Below are positions 35,475-44,510 of a stretch of 64,000 bases of DNA, piece after piece. Position numbers and translations under genes: made by a program. The notes below the pieces were generated by a model, which worked only from the letters and a program-made list of their open reading frames with translations, did no database searches and was not told where the DNA came from. Positions within the stretch are counted from its first letter, which is position 1, and each line of letters opens with the position of its first letter. Source of the stretch: Sulfurospirillum sp. (lineage in GTDB: Bacteria; Campylobacterota; Campylobacteria; Campylobacterales; Sulfurospirillaceae); assembly GCA_014859685.1 (NCBI GenBank), contig JACUTU010000002.1, positions 62,001 through 126,000 on the forward strand. The letters are read 5' to 3'.

Positions 35475-36257
35475 ATGGACATCTCTTCAAACCTGATTTT
35501 AGGTAAAGCAGATCAGCCTTTTTTGCTTGAAAAACGCATTGAACTTTTGCATGCTATAGAACAGGAAGGGTCTATTTTAAAGGCTGCCAAAGCGGTTCCT
35601 ATGAGCTACAAAAGTGCTTGGGAAGCGATAGATACTATGAATAATCTCTCATCTTCACCGATTGTTATACGAGAAACCGGTGGTGTCGGTGGTGGAGGAA
35701 CGAGACTCACTCCTTATGGAAAAAATCTATTAGAAACTTACGAGATATTCAAAAAAGAACAGGCAAAGTTTTTGAAAAAATTGATGCTCTTAGCAGACAT
35801 GGACAAAGGAACAATAAAAACAATAAGGAGGCTTTCGATGCATATAAGTGCAAGAAACCAGCTATTTGGCAAAATCGATGATATCAAAACTTCACATGTA
35901 AGTGCTGAGGTTAGCATAGTTTTAAAAAGTGGTATTGTGTTGGTTTCAAATATCACAAAAAGTGCGGTAGAGGAGTTGGGATTGGAGGTTGGTGATGAGG
36001 TGGTTGCTATTATCAAAGCAAGTTCCGTGATGATAACAACGGTGCTTGATTTTGAAACAAGTGCAAGAAATAAACTCATTGGAACTATAACCCATATCAA
36101 AAGAGGAGATGTTAATTCACAAGTGAGCGTGGATGTTGGCGACAATGATGTTGTAGTTGCTACTATCACGACAGGTTCGGTTGAGACATTGGGTTTAGAG
36201 CTTGGTTTAAAAGTGTGTACACTCATAAAATCAAGTAATATCATCATAGGCAAATAA
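35475..36257 (+). CDS. modE: ModE-type molybdate-responsive regulator
   Basis: 260 residues. The N-terminal winged helix (about 1-110) has the ModE/LysR-like HTH (EQEGSILKAAKAVPMSYKSAWEAIDTMNN) and GGVGGGGTRLTPYGKNLLETYE. Two tandem TOBE (molybdate-binding) domains follow (about 125-190 and 195-260), starting SARNQLFGKI and SARNKLIGTI. With molybdate bound it represses transporter genes. First gene of the mod operon, with AAGGA before the ATG and an operator just upstream, indicating autoregulation. Confidence 0.93.
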   Translation: MDISSNLILGKADQPFLLEKRIELLHAIEQEGSILKAAKAVPMSYKSAWEAIDTMNNLSSSPIVIRETGGVGGGGTRLTPYGKNLLETYEIFKKEQAKFLKKLMLLADMDKGTIKTIRRLSMHISARNQLFGKIDDIKTSHVSAEVSIVLKSGIVLVSNITKSAVEELGLEVGDEVVAIIKASSVMITTVLDFETSARNKLIGTITHIKRGDVNSQVSVDVGDNDVVVATITTGSVETLGLELGLKVCTLIKSSNIIIGK

Positions 36258-36265
36258 GAAAAAAA

Positions 36266-37015
36266 ATGTTAAAAAAAGTAGTTTTAGTTTTATTGTTTTT
36301 GGCAAGCAGTGTAATGGCAGGAAGTATCAATATAGCAGTTGCAGCAAATGTGAGCTATGCGATGGATGCACTTATATCAAAGTTCAATGAATCAAATCCA
36401 GATACGAAAGTCCAAGTCACTCTTGGTAGTAGTGGCAAGCTCACAGCGCAGATAAAAAATGGTGCTCCATACCAAGTTTTTTTATCAGCAAATATGAAAT
36501 TTCCGCAAGCTTTGTATGATGCAAATATAGCCATCACAAAACCTATTATTTATGCCCAAGGCTCCCTTGCGATGCTCAGTGACAAAAAGATTGATTTTAC
36601 ACAAGGTATCGATGTGATTACGCAAGATTCTGTTGCTAAAATAGCGATTGCAAATCCACAAACAGCTCCTTATGGAAAAGCGGCACTTGAAGCTATCACT
36701 AAAAAAGGCTTGCTTGAGCGGACTGAGAAAAAATTTGTTTATGCAGAGTCGATTACACAAACAGTTGCTTATGCACTCACAGCCGCTGACATAGGCTTCA
36801 TTGCAAAATCATCATTATACTCATCAAAGATGCAACAATACAAACAAAATGAGCATTGGGTAGAAGTGGATGCCACACTTTACACTCCGATAGACCAAGG
36901 CATAGTGATACTCAAAAATGCAACTGAAAACCAAGAGGCAAAGGCATTTTATGATTTTATCCTCTCAGAAAGTGCAAAAGTTATTTTTAGAAAATTTGGG
37001 TATATGGTGCCATGA
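36266..37015 (+). CDS. modA: Molybdate-binding periplasmic protein
   Basis: 249 residues with a signal peptide (KKVVLVLLFLASSVMAG). ModA features: INIAVAANVSYAMDALISKF, VTLGSSGKLTAQIKNGAPYQVFLSANMKFPQAL, and ANPQTAPYGKAALE. It captures molybdate or tungstate for ModBC. The stop overlaps the TOBE gene start by four bases. Confidence 0.95.
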   Translation: MLKKVVLVLLFLASSVMAGSINIAVAANVSYAMDALISKFNESNPDTKVQVTLGSSGKLTAQIKNGAPYQVFLSANMKFPQALYDANIAITKPIIYAQGSLAMLSDKKIDFTQGIDVITQDSVAKIAIANPQTAPYGKAALEAITKKGLLERTEKKFVYAESITQTVAYALTAADIGFIAKSSLYSSKMQQYKQNEHWVEVDATLYTPIDQGIVILKNATENQEAKAFYDFILSESAKVIFRKFGYMVP

Positions 37016-37404
37016 ATTATCTTGATGGCGTAGTGAGTAACATTGAAAATTGTGATAGCCTTCATATCGTCGAATTTGCAGTGGAAAACGAACATCTCTA
37101 TATGATGAGTTTGGAGATACCAACGATACATGTAGGTCTACATGTAAGGCTTGCCATCAAGCCTTTGAGCATCGCAATAGCCAAGAGATTTTTAGGTTCT
37201 ATCAGCTTTTCAAACAAGCTTTTTGCAACCGTCAAACAGATCAGCGAAGGGGTTCTTTTGTGCAGTGTAAAGTTAGATTTTAAAACCCATGAACTCGAGG
37301 CTGTGTTGCGTAAAAAAGCATTAGAAAATATGCATCTTAAAGTTGGTGATTCGGTAGTGCTTTTTATCAAGGCAAGTGATGTGTTTATTAAAGAGGTGTT
37401 ATGA
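37012..37404 (+). CDS. TOBE-domain molybdate-binding protein
   Basis: 130 residues. Two TOBE-like halves; the second is clearer ([36 protein letters not shown]). Similar small proteins act as molybdate stores or accessory sensors (ModG/Mop type). It lies between modA and modB with overlaps on both sides, so it is part of the uptake operon. The coding sequence contains two copies of TACATGTA almost back to back (about 37128 and 37140). The first half is divergent. Confidence 0.75.
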   Translation: MNYLDGVVSNIENCDSLHIVEFAVENEHLYMMSLEIPTIHVGLHVRLAIKPLSIAIAKRFLGSISFSNKLFATVKQISEGVLLCSVKLDFKTHELEAVLRKKALENMHLKVGDSVVLFIKASDVFIKEVL

Positions 37405-38087
37405 TGTTTGAGAACTTAGAATTTGCTCCATTTATCCTCTCTTTTAAACTAGCTGGCATTACGACAGCTATACTTTTTACGCTTTCTCTTCCTCTTGCTT
37501 GGTGGCTCTCTCAAAGCAAATCCAAAATCAAATCTTTTATAGAAGCTGTTACCGCTTTGCCTATCGTTTTGCCCCCATCTGTTTTGGGATTTTATATCTT
37601 GTGGGCGCTCTCTCACAACTCTCCTATTGGGGCTTTTTTTGATGAAATTTTTGGGATAAAGCTCGTGTTTAACTTCACAGGACTTGTGGTTGCAAGTTGT
37701 TTTTACTCTTTGCCTTTTATGGTGCAACCACTCCAAGGAGGCTTTGAGAGTTTGAACAAAAATATGCTTGAAGCTTCTTATATCAGTGGTAAGAGTAGGT
37801 TGAAAACACTTCTAAGAGTTGCGTTGCCAAATATCAAGCCAGCACTCCTCAGTGCCATCATCATCACTTTTGCACATACCGTTGGTGAATTTGGTGTGGT
37901 CTTGATGGTGGGTGGAAGTATCCCTGGTGAAACAAAAGTGGCTTCAGTTGCGATTTACGAGATGGTGGAAATCATGGATTATACGAGCGCACATATCTAT
38001 AGCGCTATCATGGTGAGTATTAGCTTTTTGGTGCTTTTGAGTGTGTATATTTTTAACAAAAGATATGTCAAAAAGGTTGGCTTGTGA
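37401..38087 (+). CDS. modB: Molybdate ABC transporter permease
   Basis: 228 residues, five to six membrane helices. Binding-protein-dependent permease with the EAA-like loop [30 protein letters not shown] and [16 protein letters not shown] near the start, [22 protein letters not shown] as in ModB/CysT. ATG 37401 or 37404. The stop overlaps modC. Confidence 0.95.
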   Translation: MMFENLEFAPFILSFKLAGITTAILFTLSLPLAWWLSQSKSKIKSFIEAVTALPIVLPPSVLGFYILWALSHNSPIGAFFDEIFGIKLVFNFTGLVVASCFYSLPFMVQPLQGGFESLNKNMLEASYISGKSRLKTLLRVALPNIKPALLSAIIITFAHTVGEFGVVLMVGGSIPGETKVASVAIYEMVEIMDYTSAHIYSAIMVSISFLVLLSVYIFNKRYVKKVGL

Positions 38088-38938
38088 TACATATAGATAT
38101 CCAAAAAATGCTACATGGCTCAAGTGGACAGATGCTCTTGGGTGTGGACTTGAAGATAAAACAGGGCGATTTTGTTGCACTTGCTGGGCGTAGTGGAAGC
38201 GGAAAAACAACTTTGCTTCGCATTTTAGCAGGCTTAGAGAGTGCAAGCGGAGAGATAAAAGTAGGTGATGAGATATGGCAAGATAAGCTTACATGTAAGA
38301 GTGTCCAAAAAAGAGGGATAGGTTTTGTTTTTCAAGATTATGCACTCTTTGCCAATATGAGCGTCATAGAAAATCTTTTGTTTGTGCAAAAAGATAAAGC
38401 CCTTGCAAAACATCTTTTAGAACTTACAGAACTTGAGGAATTGCAAGATAGACTCCCCTCCACGCTCAGTGGTGGACAGCAACAAAGAGTGAGTTTGTGT
38501 CGAGCCTTGATGAATCGTCCCAAAATCCTCCTCATGGATGAGCCACTCTCCGCACTTGATCCATTCATGAGAGCAAAACTGCAACAAGAGATACTCATCC
38601 TCCATAAAGAGTTTCAAACAACCACTATCATGGTGAGCCACGACCCAAGCGAAATGTACCGTTTAGCTAATCGAGTAGTGGTTTTGGAAAATGGAAAAAT
38701 CATTCAAGACGGCAGTGCGAAAGATGTTTTGCTCAAAACAAGTGGAAGCCAAAAATTCTCTTTTGAAGGTGAGATTTTGGATATCAAAAAGATAGATGTG
38801 ATCTATGTTGCCATCATTTCGATAGGGCAGCAAATAGTGGAAGTAGTTGTAAGCGAAAATGAAGCAAAAAATTTACATGTAGAACAAATCGTCAGAGTTG
38901 GTACAAAAGCATTTGCACCAACAATATCTTCAAGGTAG
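38084..38938 (+). CDS. modC: Molybdate ABC transporter ATP-binding protein
   Basis: 284 residues from GTG 38084, overlapping modB. Walker [17 protein letters not shown]-loop [13 protein letters not shown], signature [16 protein letters not shown], Walker [14 protein letters not shown] and H-loop VSHDP are present. The C-terminal regulatory region (about 225-284) is a short TOBE-like domain rather than the full length seen in E. coli ModC. Confidence 0.95.
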   Translation: MIHIDIQKMLHGSSGQMLLGVDLKIKQGDFVALAGRSGSGKTTLLRILAGLESASGEIKVGDEIWQDKLTCKSVQKRGIGFVFQDYALFANMSVIENLLFVQKDKALAKHLLELTELEELQDRLPSTLSGGQQQRVSLCRALMNRPKILLMDEPLSALDPFMRAKLQQEILILHKEFQTTTIMVSHDPSEMYRLANRVVVLENGKIIQDGSAKDVLLKTSGSQKFSFEGEILDIKKIDVIYVAIISIGQQIVEVVVSENEAKNLHVEQIVRVGTKAFAPTISSR

Positions 38939-38942
38939 TAAA

Positions 38943-39097
38943 ATGTTTGAACTCAATAATTATGAACTTTTTACTAGAGATGAGGTAGTGGTTTCTTGCT
39001 CATATGAGGTGAATCTTATAGTGTAACTTTTAGGATCACAAATGCTTTATGCGGACAAGGTATGGCAGATATGGGAACGAGAATGTGTACCTTGTAG
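38943..39097 (+). pseudogene. Frameshifted small gene after modC, unknown family
   Basis: ATG 38943 opens a 27-codon frame (MFELNNYELFTRDEVVVSC...) that stops at 39024. A second frame continues at the same point as GESYSVTFRITNALCGQGM and runs to TAG 39095. Restoring one base in the GAGG run near 39012 would join them into a protein of about 51 residues. The start is four bases after the modC stop, as for an operon member. I do not recognise the family; it could also be two chance frames. Confidence 0.4.
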
Positions 39098-39172
39098 TTT
39101 TATCCTTTAAAATATCAAATTTATCGTGATTTTAAGTACTTTCGATACGAAACGATAAGTAACTCTATGCTC

Positions 39173-40309
39173 TTATTGCAAAGAATCCATAGCTTTTTGC
39201 ATTCTTTTTAAAATAGTTTTAAGTGTTTTTTTGTTTGTACCAAAGTTTAAGCGAACGAAGTTTTTATCACCAAAGTGTGCGCCATCGCTTAGTCCTACGC
39301 CATGTTGCAAGAAAAATTCATAAGGACTCTTTACATGTAAGCTTGTAGCATCGATCCAAGCTAAAAATGTGGCATCTTGACTCAATAGCCTCAGTTGTGG
39401 ATTTTTAGTTACAAATTGCTCTACCATGTGCAGATTTTCCCGCAGATAGACCAAAAGTGCTTCGAGCCAAGGCTCGCCTTGTTCATAGGCAACTCGCATA
39501 GCGGTTATGCCCAAAAGGTTGATGCCTCCGATTGTATTGCCCATAGTTTTTTGAAATTGCCCTCGCAATATAGGGTTTGGAATGATCACAAAAGAGCTTT
39601 GCAATCCTGCTATATTGAACGATTTGCTAGGTGCCATGAGGGTTATGGATTGCTGTGCTATTCGCTCATCTAAAGAGGCTATGGGGATATGTTTTGCGTT
39701 AGGATTTAAGATGAGATCCGCATGAATTTCATCGCTACAGATGATGAGATTATGCTCAAGACAAAATGCACAAAGCTGTGTAAGTTCCTTTTGGGTAAAA
39801 ACTGTGCCGCCAGGATTGTAAGGGTTGCAAAGCATAAAAAGCTTACTTGAATACTTACTTAACCGCTCAAGAGCATCAAAATCGATACACCACCGCCCAT
39901 CTTTTTCGATCATGGGTGCAGCGATGACTTTTTGCCCCATATTTTTAGGAGCTTTTGTAAAATGCGGATAGATAGGCGTTGTCATCAGTACACTCTCACC
40001 GCCCACACTTTTGCAAGCAATATTCATGCTACTTACTACTCCATGCGTAAACAAAATCCACTCTTTCTCAATCTTCCAACCATAGCGTTTATGCACAAAA
40101 TTGATAATCGCATCAAAAGTTTGTGCATCAACACTTGTGTAGCCAAAAACACCCTCATTAACTCGTTTTTGTAACGCATCAATAACACAAGGCGGAGAGC
40201 GAAAATCCATATCCGCAACCCACGCAGGTATAACATCCAAACCCTTATACTTATCCCATTTTTCACAAGAACTTTGGCTACGATCGATGATATTATCAAA
40301 ATGAAACAT
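39173..40309 (-). CDS. PatB/MalY-type PLP-dependent C-S lyase (cystathionine beta-lyase)
   Basis: 378 residues. Fold type I aminotransferase family: GVFGYTS near residue 55, ILFTHGVVSSMNIA, LCNPYNPGGTVFTQKEL, SDEIHADL and the PLP lysine in MAPSKSFNIAGLQ. Members cleave cystathionine or cysteine-type C-S bonds, and some have a second regulatory role. Monocistronic on the minus strand, divergent from mutY. Substrate is not certain. Confidence 0.9.
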   Translation of the reverse strand: MFHFDNIIDRSQSSCEKWDKYKGLDVIPAWVADMDFRSPPCVIDALQKRVNEGVFGYTSVDAQTFDAIINFVHKRYGWKIEKEWILFTHGVVSSMNIACKSVGGESVLMTTPIYPHFTKAPKNMGQKVIAAPMIEKDGRWCIDFDALERLSKYSSKLFMLCNPYNPGGTVFTQKELTQLCAFCLEHNLIICSDEIHADLILNPNAKHIPIASLDERIAQQSITLMAPSKSFNIAGLQSSFVIIPNPILRGQFQKTMGNTIGGINLLGITAMRVAYEQGEPWLEALLVYLRENLHMVEQFVTKNPQLRLLSQDATFLAWIDATSLHVKSPYEFFLQHGVGLSDGAHFGDKNFVRLNFGTNKKTLKTILKRMQKAMDSLQ

Positions 40310-40387
40310 TTTTATCCTTTATTTATGGGGAAAATTGTAACATATTTACTACTTTTTTTGCTATGGTTGCAAAGCTAAAATTTGGAG

Positions 40388-41326
40388 ATGCGGATTTTGA
40401 AAAATGTACATGTAAGCTTGTTGGATTGGTTTAAACAATACGGTCGTCATGGGCTTGCATGGCGAAAAACAGATGATATTTATGCTATTTTTTTATCCGA
40501 AGTGATGTTGCAACAAACGCAAGCTAGTCGCGTGGCAGAGTATTATTATCCACATTTTTTGCAAAAATATCCCACACTGAAGCATTTTGCTAGAGCAAGC
40601 CTTGATGAGATTTTAAGTGATTGGAGTGGACTTGGATATTACTCAAGGGCTAGAAATTTACACAAAGCACTCAATCTTTGCAAAAAAACAGGTTTGCCAC
40701 AAACCATGGAGGCGCTACAAAAACTCCCAGGAGTGGGCAGATACACAGCAAGCGCGGTTTGCAGCTTTGCACTCAATCAAAAAGTAGCCGTGATCGATAC
40801 AAATATCAAAAGAGTTCTGAAGCGATATTTCGCCCAGATGAATGATAAAGAAATTCTCAAAGAAGCAGAAATATTCCTTAACCAAGATACCCCAAAAGAA
40901 CACAATCTAGCACTTATGGATTTAGGTTCACTGCTTTGTACCTCGAAAAATCCTCGTTGTCCTAAATGCCCTTTAATGCTTACATGTAAGGGAATAAATG
41001 AGCCTGAAATTTATACGAGCAAACAAAAAATTCAGTATGAAAAACTCGATATTTTTTTAGGAATTTGTCTTGTGAATAAAAAATTAGCCCTCGTAAAATC
41101 AAGCGAAAAACTCTATAAAGGACTTTTTGTTTTGCCAGAAGTTGAGCCACTTGAGGAGAATTTTATCGCAAGTTTTAAGCATAGTTATACAAAATACCGC
41201 CTCAGCGTTTTTTTATATACAACGGATTATGCTCCACAAAATGCGAGCTACTTTACATATGAAGAACTTTTGCAAGCACCAATTTCCTCGATGATAAAGA
41301 AAGCTGTATCGTTTCTAGACTTCTAA
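40388..41326 (+). CDS. mutY: A/G-specific adenine glycosylase
   Basis: 312 residues. It removes adenine paired with 8-oxoguanine. HhH-GPD core with LSEVMLQQTQASRV (catalytic Glu), LPGVGRYTASAVCSFAL, catalytic Asp in AVIDTNIKRVL and the [4Fe-4S] cluster CTSKNPRCPKCPLMLTC. The C-terminal NUDIX-like 8-oxoG domain (about 215-312) is short. Start is uncertain: ATG 40388 and TTG 40397 are possible, the second being better spaced from TTGGAG at 40382. Confidence 0.95.
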   Translation: MRILKNVHVSLLDWFKQYGRHGLAWRKTDDIYAIFLSEVMLQQTQASRVAEYYYPHFLQKYPTLKHFARASLDEILSDWSGLGYYSRARNLHKALNLCKKTGLPQTMEALQKLPGVGRYTASAVCSFALNQKVAVIDTNIKRVLKRYFAQMNDKEILKEAEIFLNQDTPKEHNLALMDLGSLLCTSKNPRCPKCPLMLTCKGINEPEIYTSKQKIQYEKLDIFLGICLVNKKLALVKSSEKLYKGLFVLPEVEPLEENFIASFKHSYTKYRLSVFLYTTDYAPQNASYFTYEELLQAPISSMIKKAVSFLDF

Positions 41327-41345
41327 AATTAAAGCAGCCTGTCCC

Positions 41346-41718
41346 GAATGGCACTTACTTAAGCAAAAAGTACACTAAAAAAGTGGAATGAAACTGGCTT
41401 TAGAGGAAGTATCGTAACCAAACGAAATACTCCATAAAGCCAGCAATATGAATCATAACAAAAAAAGAGTAAAACTACGCAAAAACAAGATTATAAACAG
41501 TATTAAAGATATGGCTATAGATAGCTTTGATCAACTGCTTGCACAAGTACTTATCTTTGATAGGCAAAAAAATTATAGGGAACAGAGGAGAAAGAATTGA
41601 GCCAAGAGCTATAAAAAAATGGCACAATGATTTTTCTTTGTTGATGCAACCTAAGAAAATAGCAAGAGAAAAAATGAGGGCAAATGGTCACCTTAAAAAG
41701 CTTAAGTAAGTGCCATTC
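41346..41718 (+). mobile_element. Mini insertion element with 19-bp perfect inverted repeats (IS4-type remnant)
   Basis: GAATGGCACTTACTTAAGC (41346-41364) is matched exactly in reverse by bases 41700-41718. The 373-bp element holds a 50-codon fragment from ATG 41448 and, in another frame (41560-41709), a transposase tail with NRGERIEPRAIKKW and MRANGHLKKLK, typical of the C-terminus of IS4-family transposases. The catalytic DDE core is missing, so it is an internally deleted, non-autonomous copy. GCCTGTCCC motifs flank it on both sides. Confidence 0.8.
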
Positions 41719-41733
41719 TAGCCTGTCCCCATT
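41719..41733 (+). repeat. GCCTGTCCCC repeat, left copy beside the restriction island
   Basis: TAGCCTGTCCCCATT. The same motif, in the same orientation, is at 44442-44457, on the other side of the restriction-modification genes. A shorter copy, CAGCCTGTCCC, is at about 41335-41345 on the left of the mini-IS. Confidence 0.7.
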
Positions 41734-41896
41734 AATTTATTAATTTTCAGCTTTTTAGTTACTATTGCTTTTATTTGTGTTAAAATGTTGATTGACTAAT
41801 AGTTGGGATACAGTTCTTACTTTAAATTATATTGCAATTTAACATACTTTTTTATCTTTTTGAAATTTCATTATATAGTTCAAAAAATATTTGGGT

Positions 41897-41934
41897 AATA
41901 GCTAAAATTAGTTCAAAAGTGAATTTTAGCTATT
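41897..41934. promoter_or_regulatory. Inverted repeat in the leader of the restriction gene
   Basis: AATAGCTAAAA (41897-41907) and TTTTAGCTATT (41924-41934), a perfect 11-bp inverted repeat with a 16-base spacer, ending 33 bases before the ATG. It could be an operator or a translation-controlling hairpin. The rest of 41734-41967 is very AT-rich and holds promoter-like tracts. Confidence 0.5.
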
Positions 41935-41967
41935 ATTTAAATATTCATACTAATAAATGGAACATAA

Positions 41968-42951
41968 ATGAAAAAAGAATCTATTCAAACAAAGAATGGT
42001 AAAGCATTTGAATATGCTATTTTAAAAGAATTTAAAGAAAAACTAGAAAGAGCAACGACAGTAGAGGTTTTAGAAAACAATGCATTATTTACAGCACAAA
42101 AGCACTTTAATTCTTTTGAAAAAATAGAACAAGGAGAATTTCTACTTTATGCAAGTTTTGCAGTTAACTTTTTAATTGATATAGAACCAAGATTATCTTA
42201 CAGCTTTGATGAAAATGATATTTTACAATTAGAAATACTTATAGATGACAAGGGACAAGACGGTGATGTGAGAGATGTTGTTGCTATAAGGTTATTGCAA
42301 AAATGGGAAATAGGAATTTCAGCTAAAAATAATCATAAAGCTATAAAACACTCAAGACTTTCTAGTAAAATTGATTTTGGAGAAAAATGGCTTGGAATAA
42401 AATCATCAACACAATATTTCGATGAAATAAGACCAATATTTGACTCTCTTGAAAAAATGAGAACAGAAAATAATAAAACTAAAACTTGGAACTCTTTAGG
42501 CAATTATCATCTTGCAATATACACTCCTATATTAGAAGCCTTTAAAACAGAATTATTAAGAATATATAATACAAACCCTTCTCAAGTTGCTTCTACTTTA
42601 GTAGAGTACCTAATAGGAACTAAAGATTTTTACAAAGTAATTAAAAGTAAAAAGAATATTGAAATTCAAGCGTATAATTTGCATGGCACTTTAAATTTAC
42701 CTTTTAAAGATATTCATCCTAAATTTAATACACCAAAAGTTAATTTACCAACTGAAATTATCAATATATCGTATAAAGAAGATACCTTAACAACTTTAAT
42801 CGTTGAATTAAATAATGATTGGACACTATCTTTTCGAATTCATAATGCAAGTTCTAGAATTGAACCATCACTAAAATTTGATATAAATTTACTAAAAGCA
42901 CCTAATTCATTATTTACCAATAAACTTTCTATTGGAGGAGGAGAAGAATAA
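41968..42951 (+). CDS. HaeIII-family type II restriction endonuclease
   Basis: 327 residues, close to HaeIII (318). The start ([14 protein letters not shown]) and the region [23 protein letters not shown] followed by [20 protein letters not shown] resemble the HaeIII endonuclease family, with Asp and SAK as candidate catalytic residues. It would cut GGCC by analogy with its methylase partner. It comes first in the operon, and its stop overlaps the methyltransferase start by one base. Codons are strongly A/T-rich compared with flanking genes. Confidence 0.8.
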   Translation: MKKESIQTKNGKAFEYAILKEFKEKLERATTVEVLENNALFTAQKHFNSFEKIEQGEFLLYASFAVNFLIDIEPRLSYSFDENDILQLEILIDDKGQDGDVRDVVAIRLLQKWEIGISAKNNHKAIKHSRLSSKIDFGEKWLGIKSSTQYFDEIRPIFDSLEKMRTENNKTKTWNSLGNYHLAIYTPILEAFKTELLRIYNTNPSQVASTLVEYLIGTKDFYKVIKSKKNIEIQAYNLHGTLNLPFKDIHPKFNTPKVNLPTEIINISYKEDTLTTLIVELNNDWTLSFRIHNASSRIEPSLKFDINLLKAPNSLFTNKLSIGGGEE

Positions 42952-44036
42952 TGAATATAATATCTTTATTTTCTGGAGCTGGTGGATTAGATTTAGGTTT
43001 TGAAAAAGCAGGTTTTAAAACTATTTGGGCGAATGAATATGATAAGGAAATTTGGGAAACATTTGAAAAAAACTTCCCAAATACAATATTAGATAGAAGA
43101 AGTATCTCTAAAATTCCATCAGATGAAATTCCTGAAACTTTAGGGCTTATTGGTGGACCCCCGTGTCAAAGTTGGAGTGAAGCAGGCAAATCAAGAGGAA
43201 TAGATGACCACAGAGGACAACTGTTTTTTGAATTCATTCGTGTTTTAAGAGATAAGAAGCCCCTATTTTTCTTAGCAGAAAATGTTTCAGGAATGCTAGC
43301 CCCAAAACATGAAGAAGCACTTGAAAATATAAAAAATCATTTTATTGACAGTGGATATACTTTATCGTTTAAACTCATGAATGCTCATGATTACAAAGTG
43401 CCTCAAGATAGAAAAAGAATATTTTTTATTGGATTTAGAGATGACCTAAATATCACTTTTAAATTTCCAAAAGAGTTTGAAAAAAAATGCTTTTTAAAAG
43501 ATGTAATTTCTGATTTAAAAGATAATGTACTTCCTGCTAAAGAAAAAAACTATACAAATGGTGATAAATGTAAAATAGAAAATCATGAATTTATGACTGG
43601 TGGTTTTTCATCTATGTTTATGTCTAGAAATAGAGTTAGAGGTTGGGATGAGCCATCATTTACAATACAAGCAGGTGGAAGACATGCACCACTACATCCA
43701 CAAGCACCTAAAATGCAATTTGTAGAGCAAAATAAAAGAATATTCGTTCCACATAGTGAACATCTGTATAGAAGACTTAGTGTTAGAGAGTGTGCTAGAA
43801 TACAGACATTCCCAGATGGTCATAAATTCTATTATAAAAATGTAACTGCTGGCTATAAAATGGTAGGCAATGCAGTACCCCCTAATCTGGCATATTACTT
43901 AGCAAAAAAAATAATTGAAGACTTAGCGAGTGTATATCCTAACAAATCGTTGGAACTAACAAGTGTACCAGTCACTGGTAATTCTAATAATTATGAAAAT
44001 TGTTATAATTCTGATATAAATATTGCATCTTATTAG
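42951..44036 (+). CDS. DNA cytosine-5 methyltransferase, HaeIII-like
   Basis: 361 residues. All C5-methyltransferase motifs are in order: [29 protein letters not shown] (catalytic Cys), [25 protein letters not shown], the target-recognition region about 190-275 ([23 protein letters not shown]) and [19 protein letters not shown]. It is close to M.HaeIII along its length, so GGCC is the expected target. A C-terminal extension of about 30 residues (from VYPNKS) is not conserved. Protects host DNA from the endonuclease. Confidence 0.93.
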   Translation: MNIISLFSGAGGLDLGFEKAGFKTIWANEYDKEIWETFEKNFPNTILDRRSISKIPSDEIPETLGLIGGPPCQSWSEAGKSRGIDDHRGQLFFEFIRVLRDKKPLFFLAENVSGMLAPKHEEALENIKNHFIDSGYTLSFKLMNAHDYKVPQDRKRIFFIGFRDDLNITFKFPKEFEKKCFLKDVISDLKDNVLPAKEKNYTNGDKCKIENHEFMTGGFSSMFMSRNRVRGWDEPSFTIQAGGRHAPLHPQAPKMQFVEQNKRIFVPHSEHLYRRLSVRECARIQTFPDGHKFYYKNVTAGYKMVGNAVPPNLAYYLAKKIIEDLASVYPNKSLELTSVPVTGNSNNYENCYNSDINIASY

Positions 44037-44274
44037 AGGTACACTTGTCCAGTTGGGAGTAAATGGGCAAACTGAAATGCTACAAGGCGACAAAAGGGTA
44101 TTTGTCCAAAAAGAAAACAGATATGTGTTGCTCAAAAAGTTAGGAAACAGTTATAGATTGGCACTTAAAAACATAGTAGATAAAGATGAGATATTTGCTA
44201 CAAGCTTAGTGAAAATAATTGATATAGAAAAAGAAGCTTATAAATTAAGACGATTTGAAGAGGTGCAAGAGTGA
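44023..44274 (+). CDS. Hypothetical 83-residue protein behind the methyltransferase
   Basis: The frame starts with TTG 44023 inside the methyltransferase end or possibly TTG 44053, 14 bases after AGAGG. The protein is charged and soluble ([35 protein letters not shown]). I do not recognise a family. It is in the same operon orientation and may belong to the restriction island. Coding status is uncertain because there is no good start. Confidence 0.4.
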   Translation: MHLIRGTLVQLGVNGQTEMLQGDKRVFVQKENRYVLLKKLGNSYRLALKNIVDKDEIFATSLVKIIDIEKEAYKLRRFEEVQE

Positions 44275-44400
44275 CCGGCTCTTGCTAATTTAGAGTAACA
44301 AGTTGGGCAGTTCTTGTTATTAAGCTACTTACCGAGGGGTCAATCTCATTGCCGTTTGGAGCCCGACGCTCTAGATATTTGATAAATTATAACACAAAAG
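44262..44400. other. Structured intergenic segment, possible antisense RNA
   Basis: Three short hairpins in a row: GCAAGAG/CTCTTGC, TAACAAG/CTTGTTA around TTGGGCAGTT, and GAGC/GCTC around CCGAC. On the minus strand a TATAAT-like box lies just right of them (about 44388-44395), so a minus-strand RNA running toward the 83-residue gene is possible. GC content is locally higher than in the neighbours. No match to a tRNA could be made. Confidence 0.35.
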
Positions 44401-44441
44401 GATTGAAAAGTGCCAACGCAGATAAAAGGACTTGATGAAAA

Positions 44442-44457
44442 GTAGCCTGTCCCCATT
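44442..44457 (+). repeat. GCCTGTCCCC repeat, right copy beside the restriction island
   Basis: GTAGCCTGTCCCCATT, preceded by GATGAAAA as in the copy at 60470-60498. Direct repeat of 41719-41733. Confidence 0.75.
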
Positions 44458-44510
44458 TCTTTTGAAGTTTATGCTAAAATGTGGTTTTAAATTTTATAAA
44501 AGAGAGAAAA

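Noticed and set aside
35738-36253. 171-codon minus-strand frame opposite modE
   Set aside because: Serine/threonine-rich shadow of the TOBE domains on the other strand.
42951-44036. Depletion of GGCC as proof of the target
   Set aside because: A rough eye count suggests GGCC is below expectation, but I could not count it reliably and GC-rich tetramers are scarce in AT-rich DNA anyway.
44280-44400. A tRNA gene in the structured segment
   Set aside because: No acceptor stem, anticodon arm or GTTC-type T loop could be assembled on either strand.
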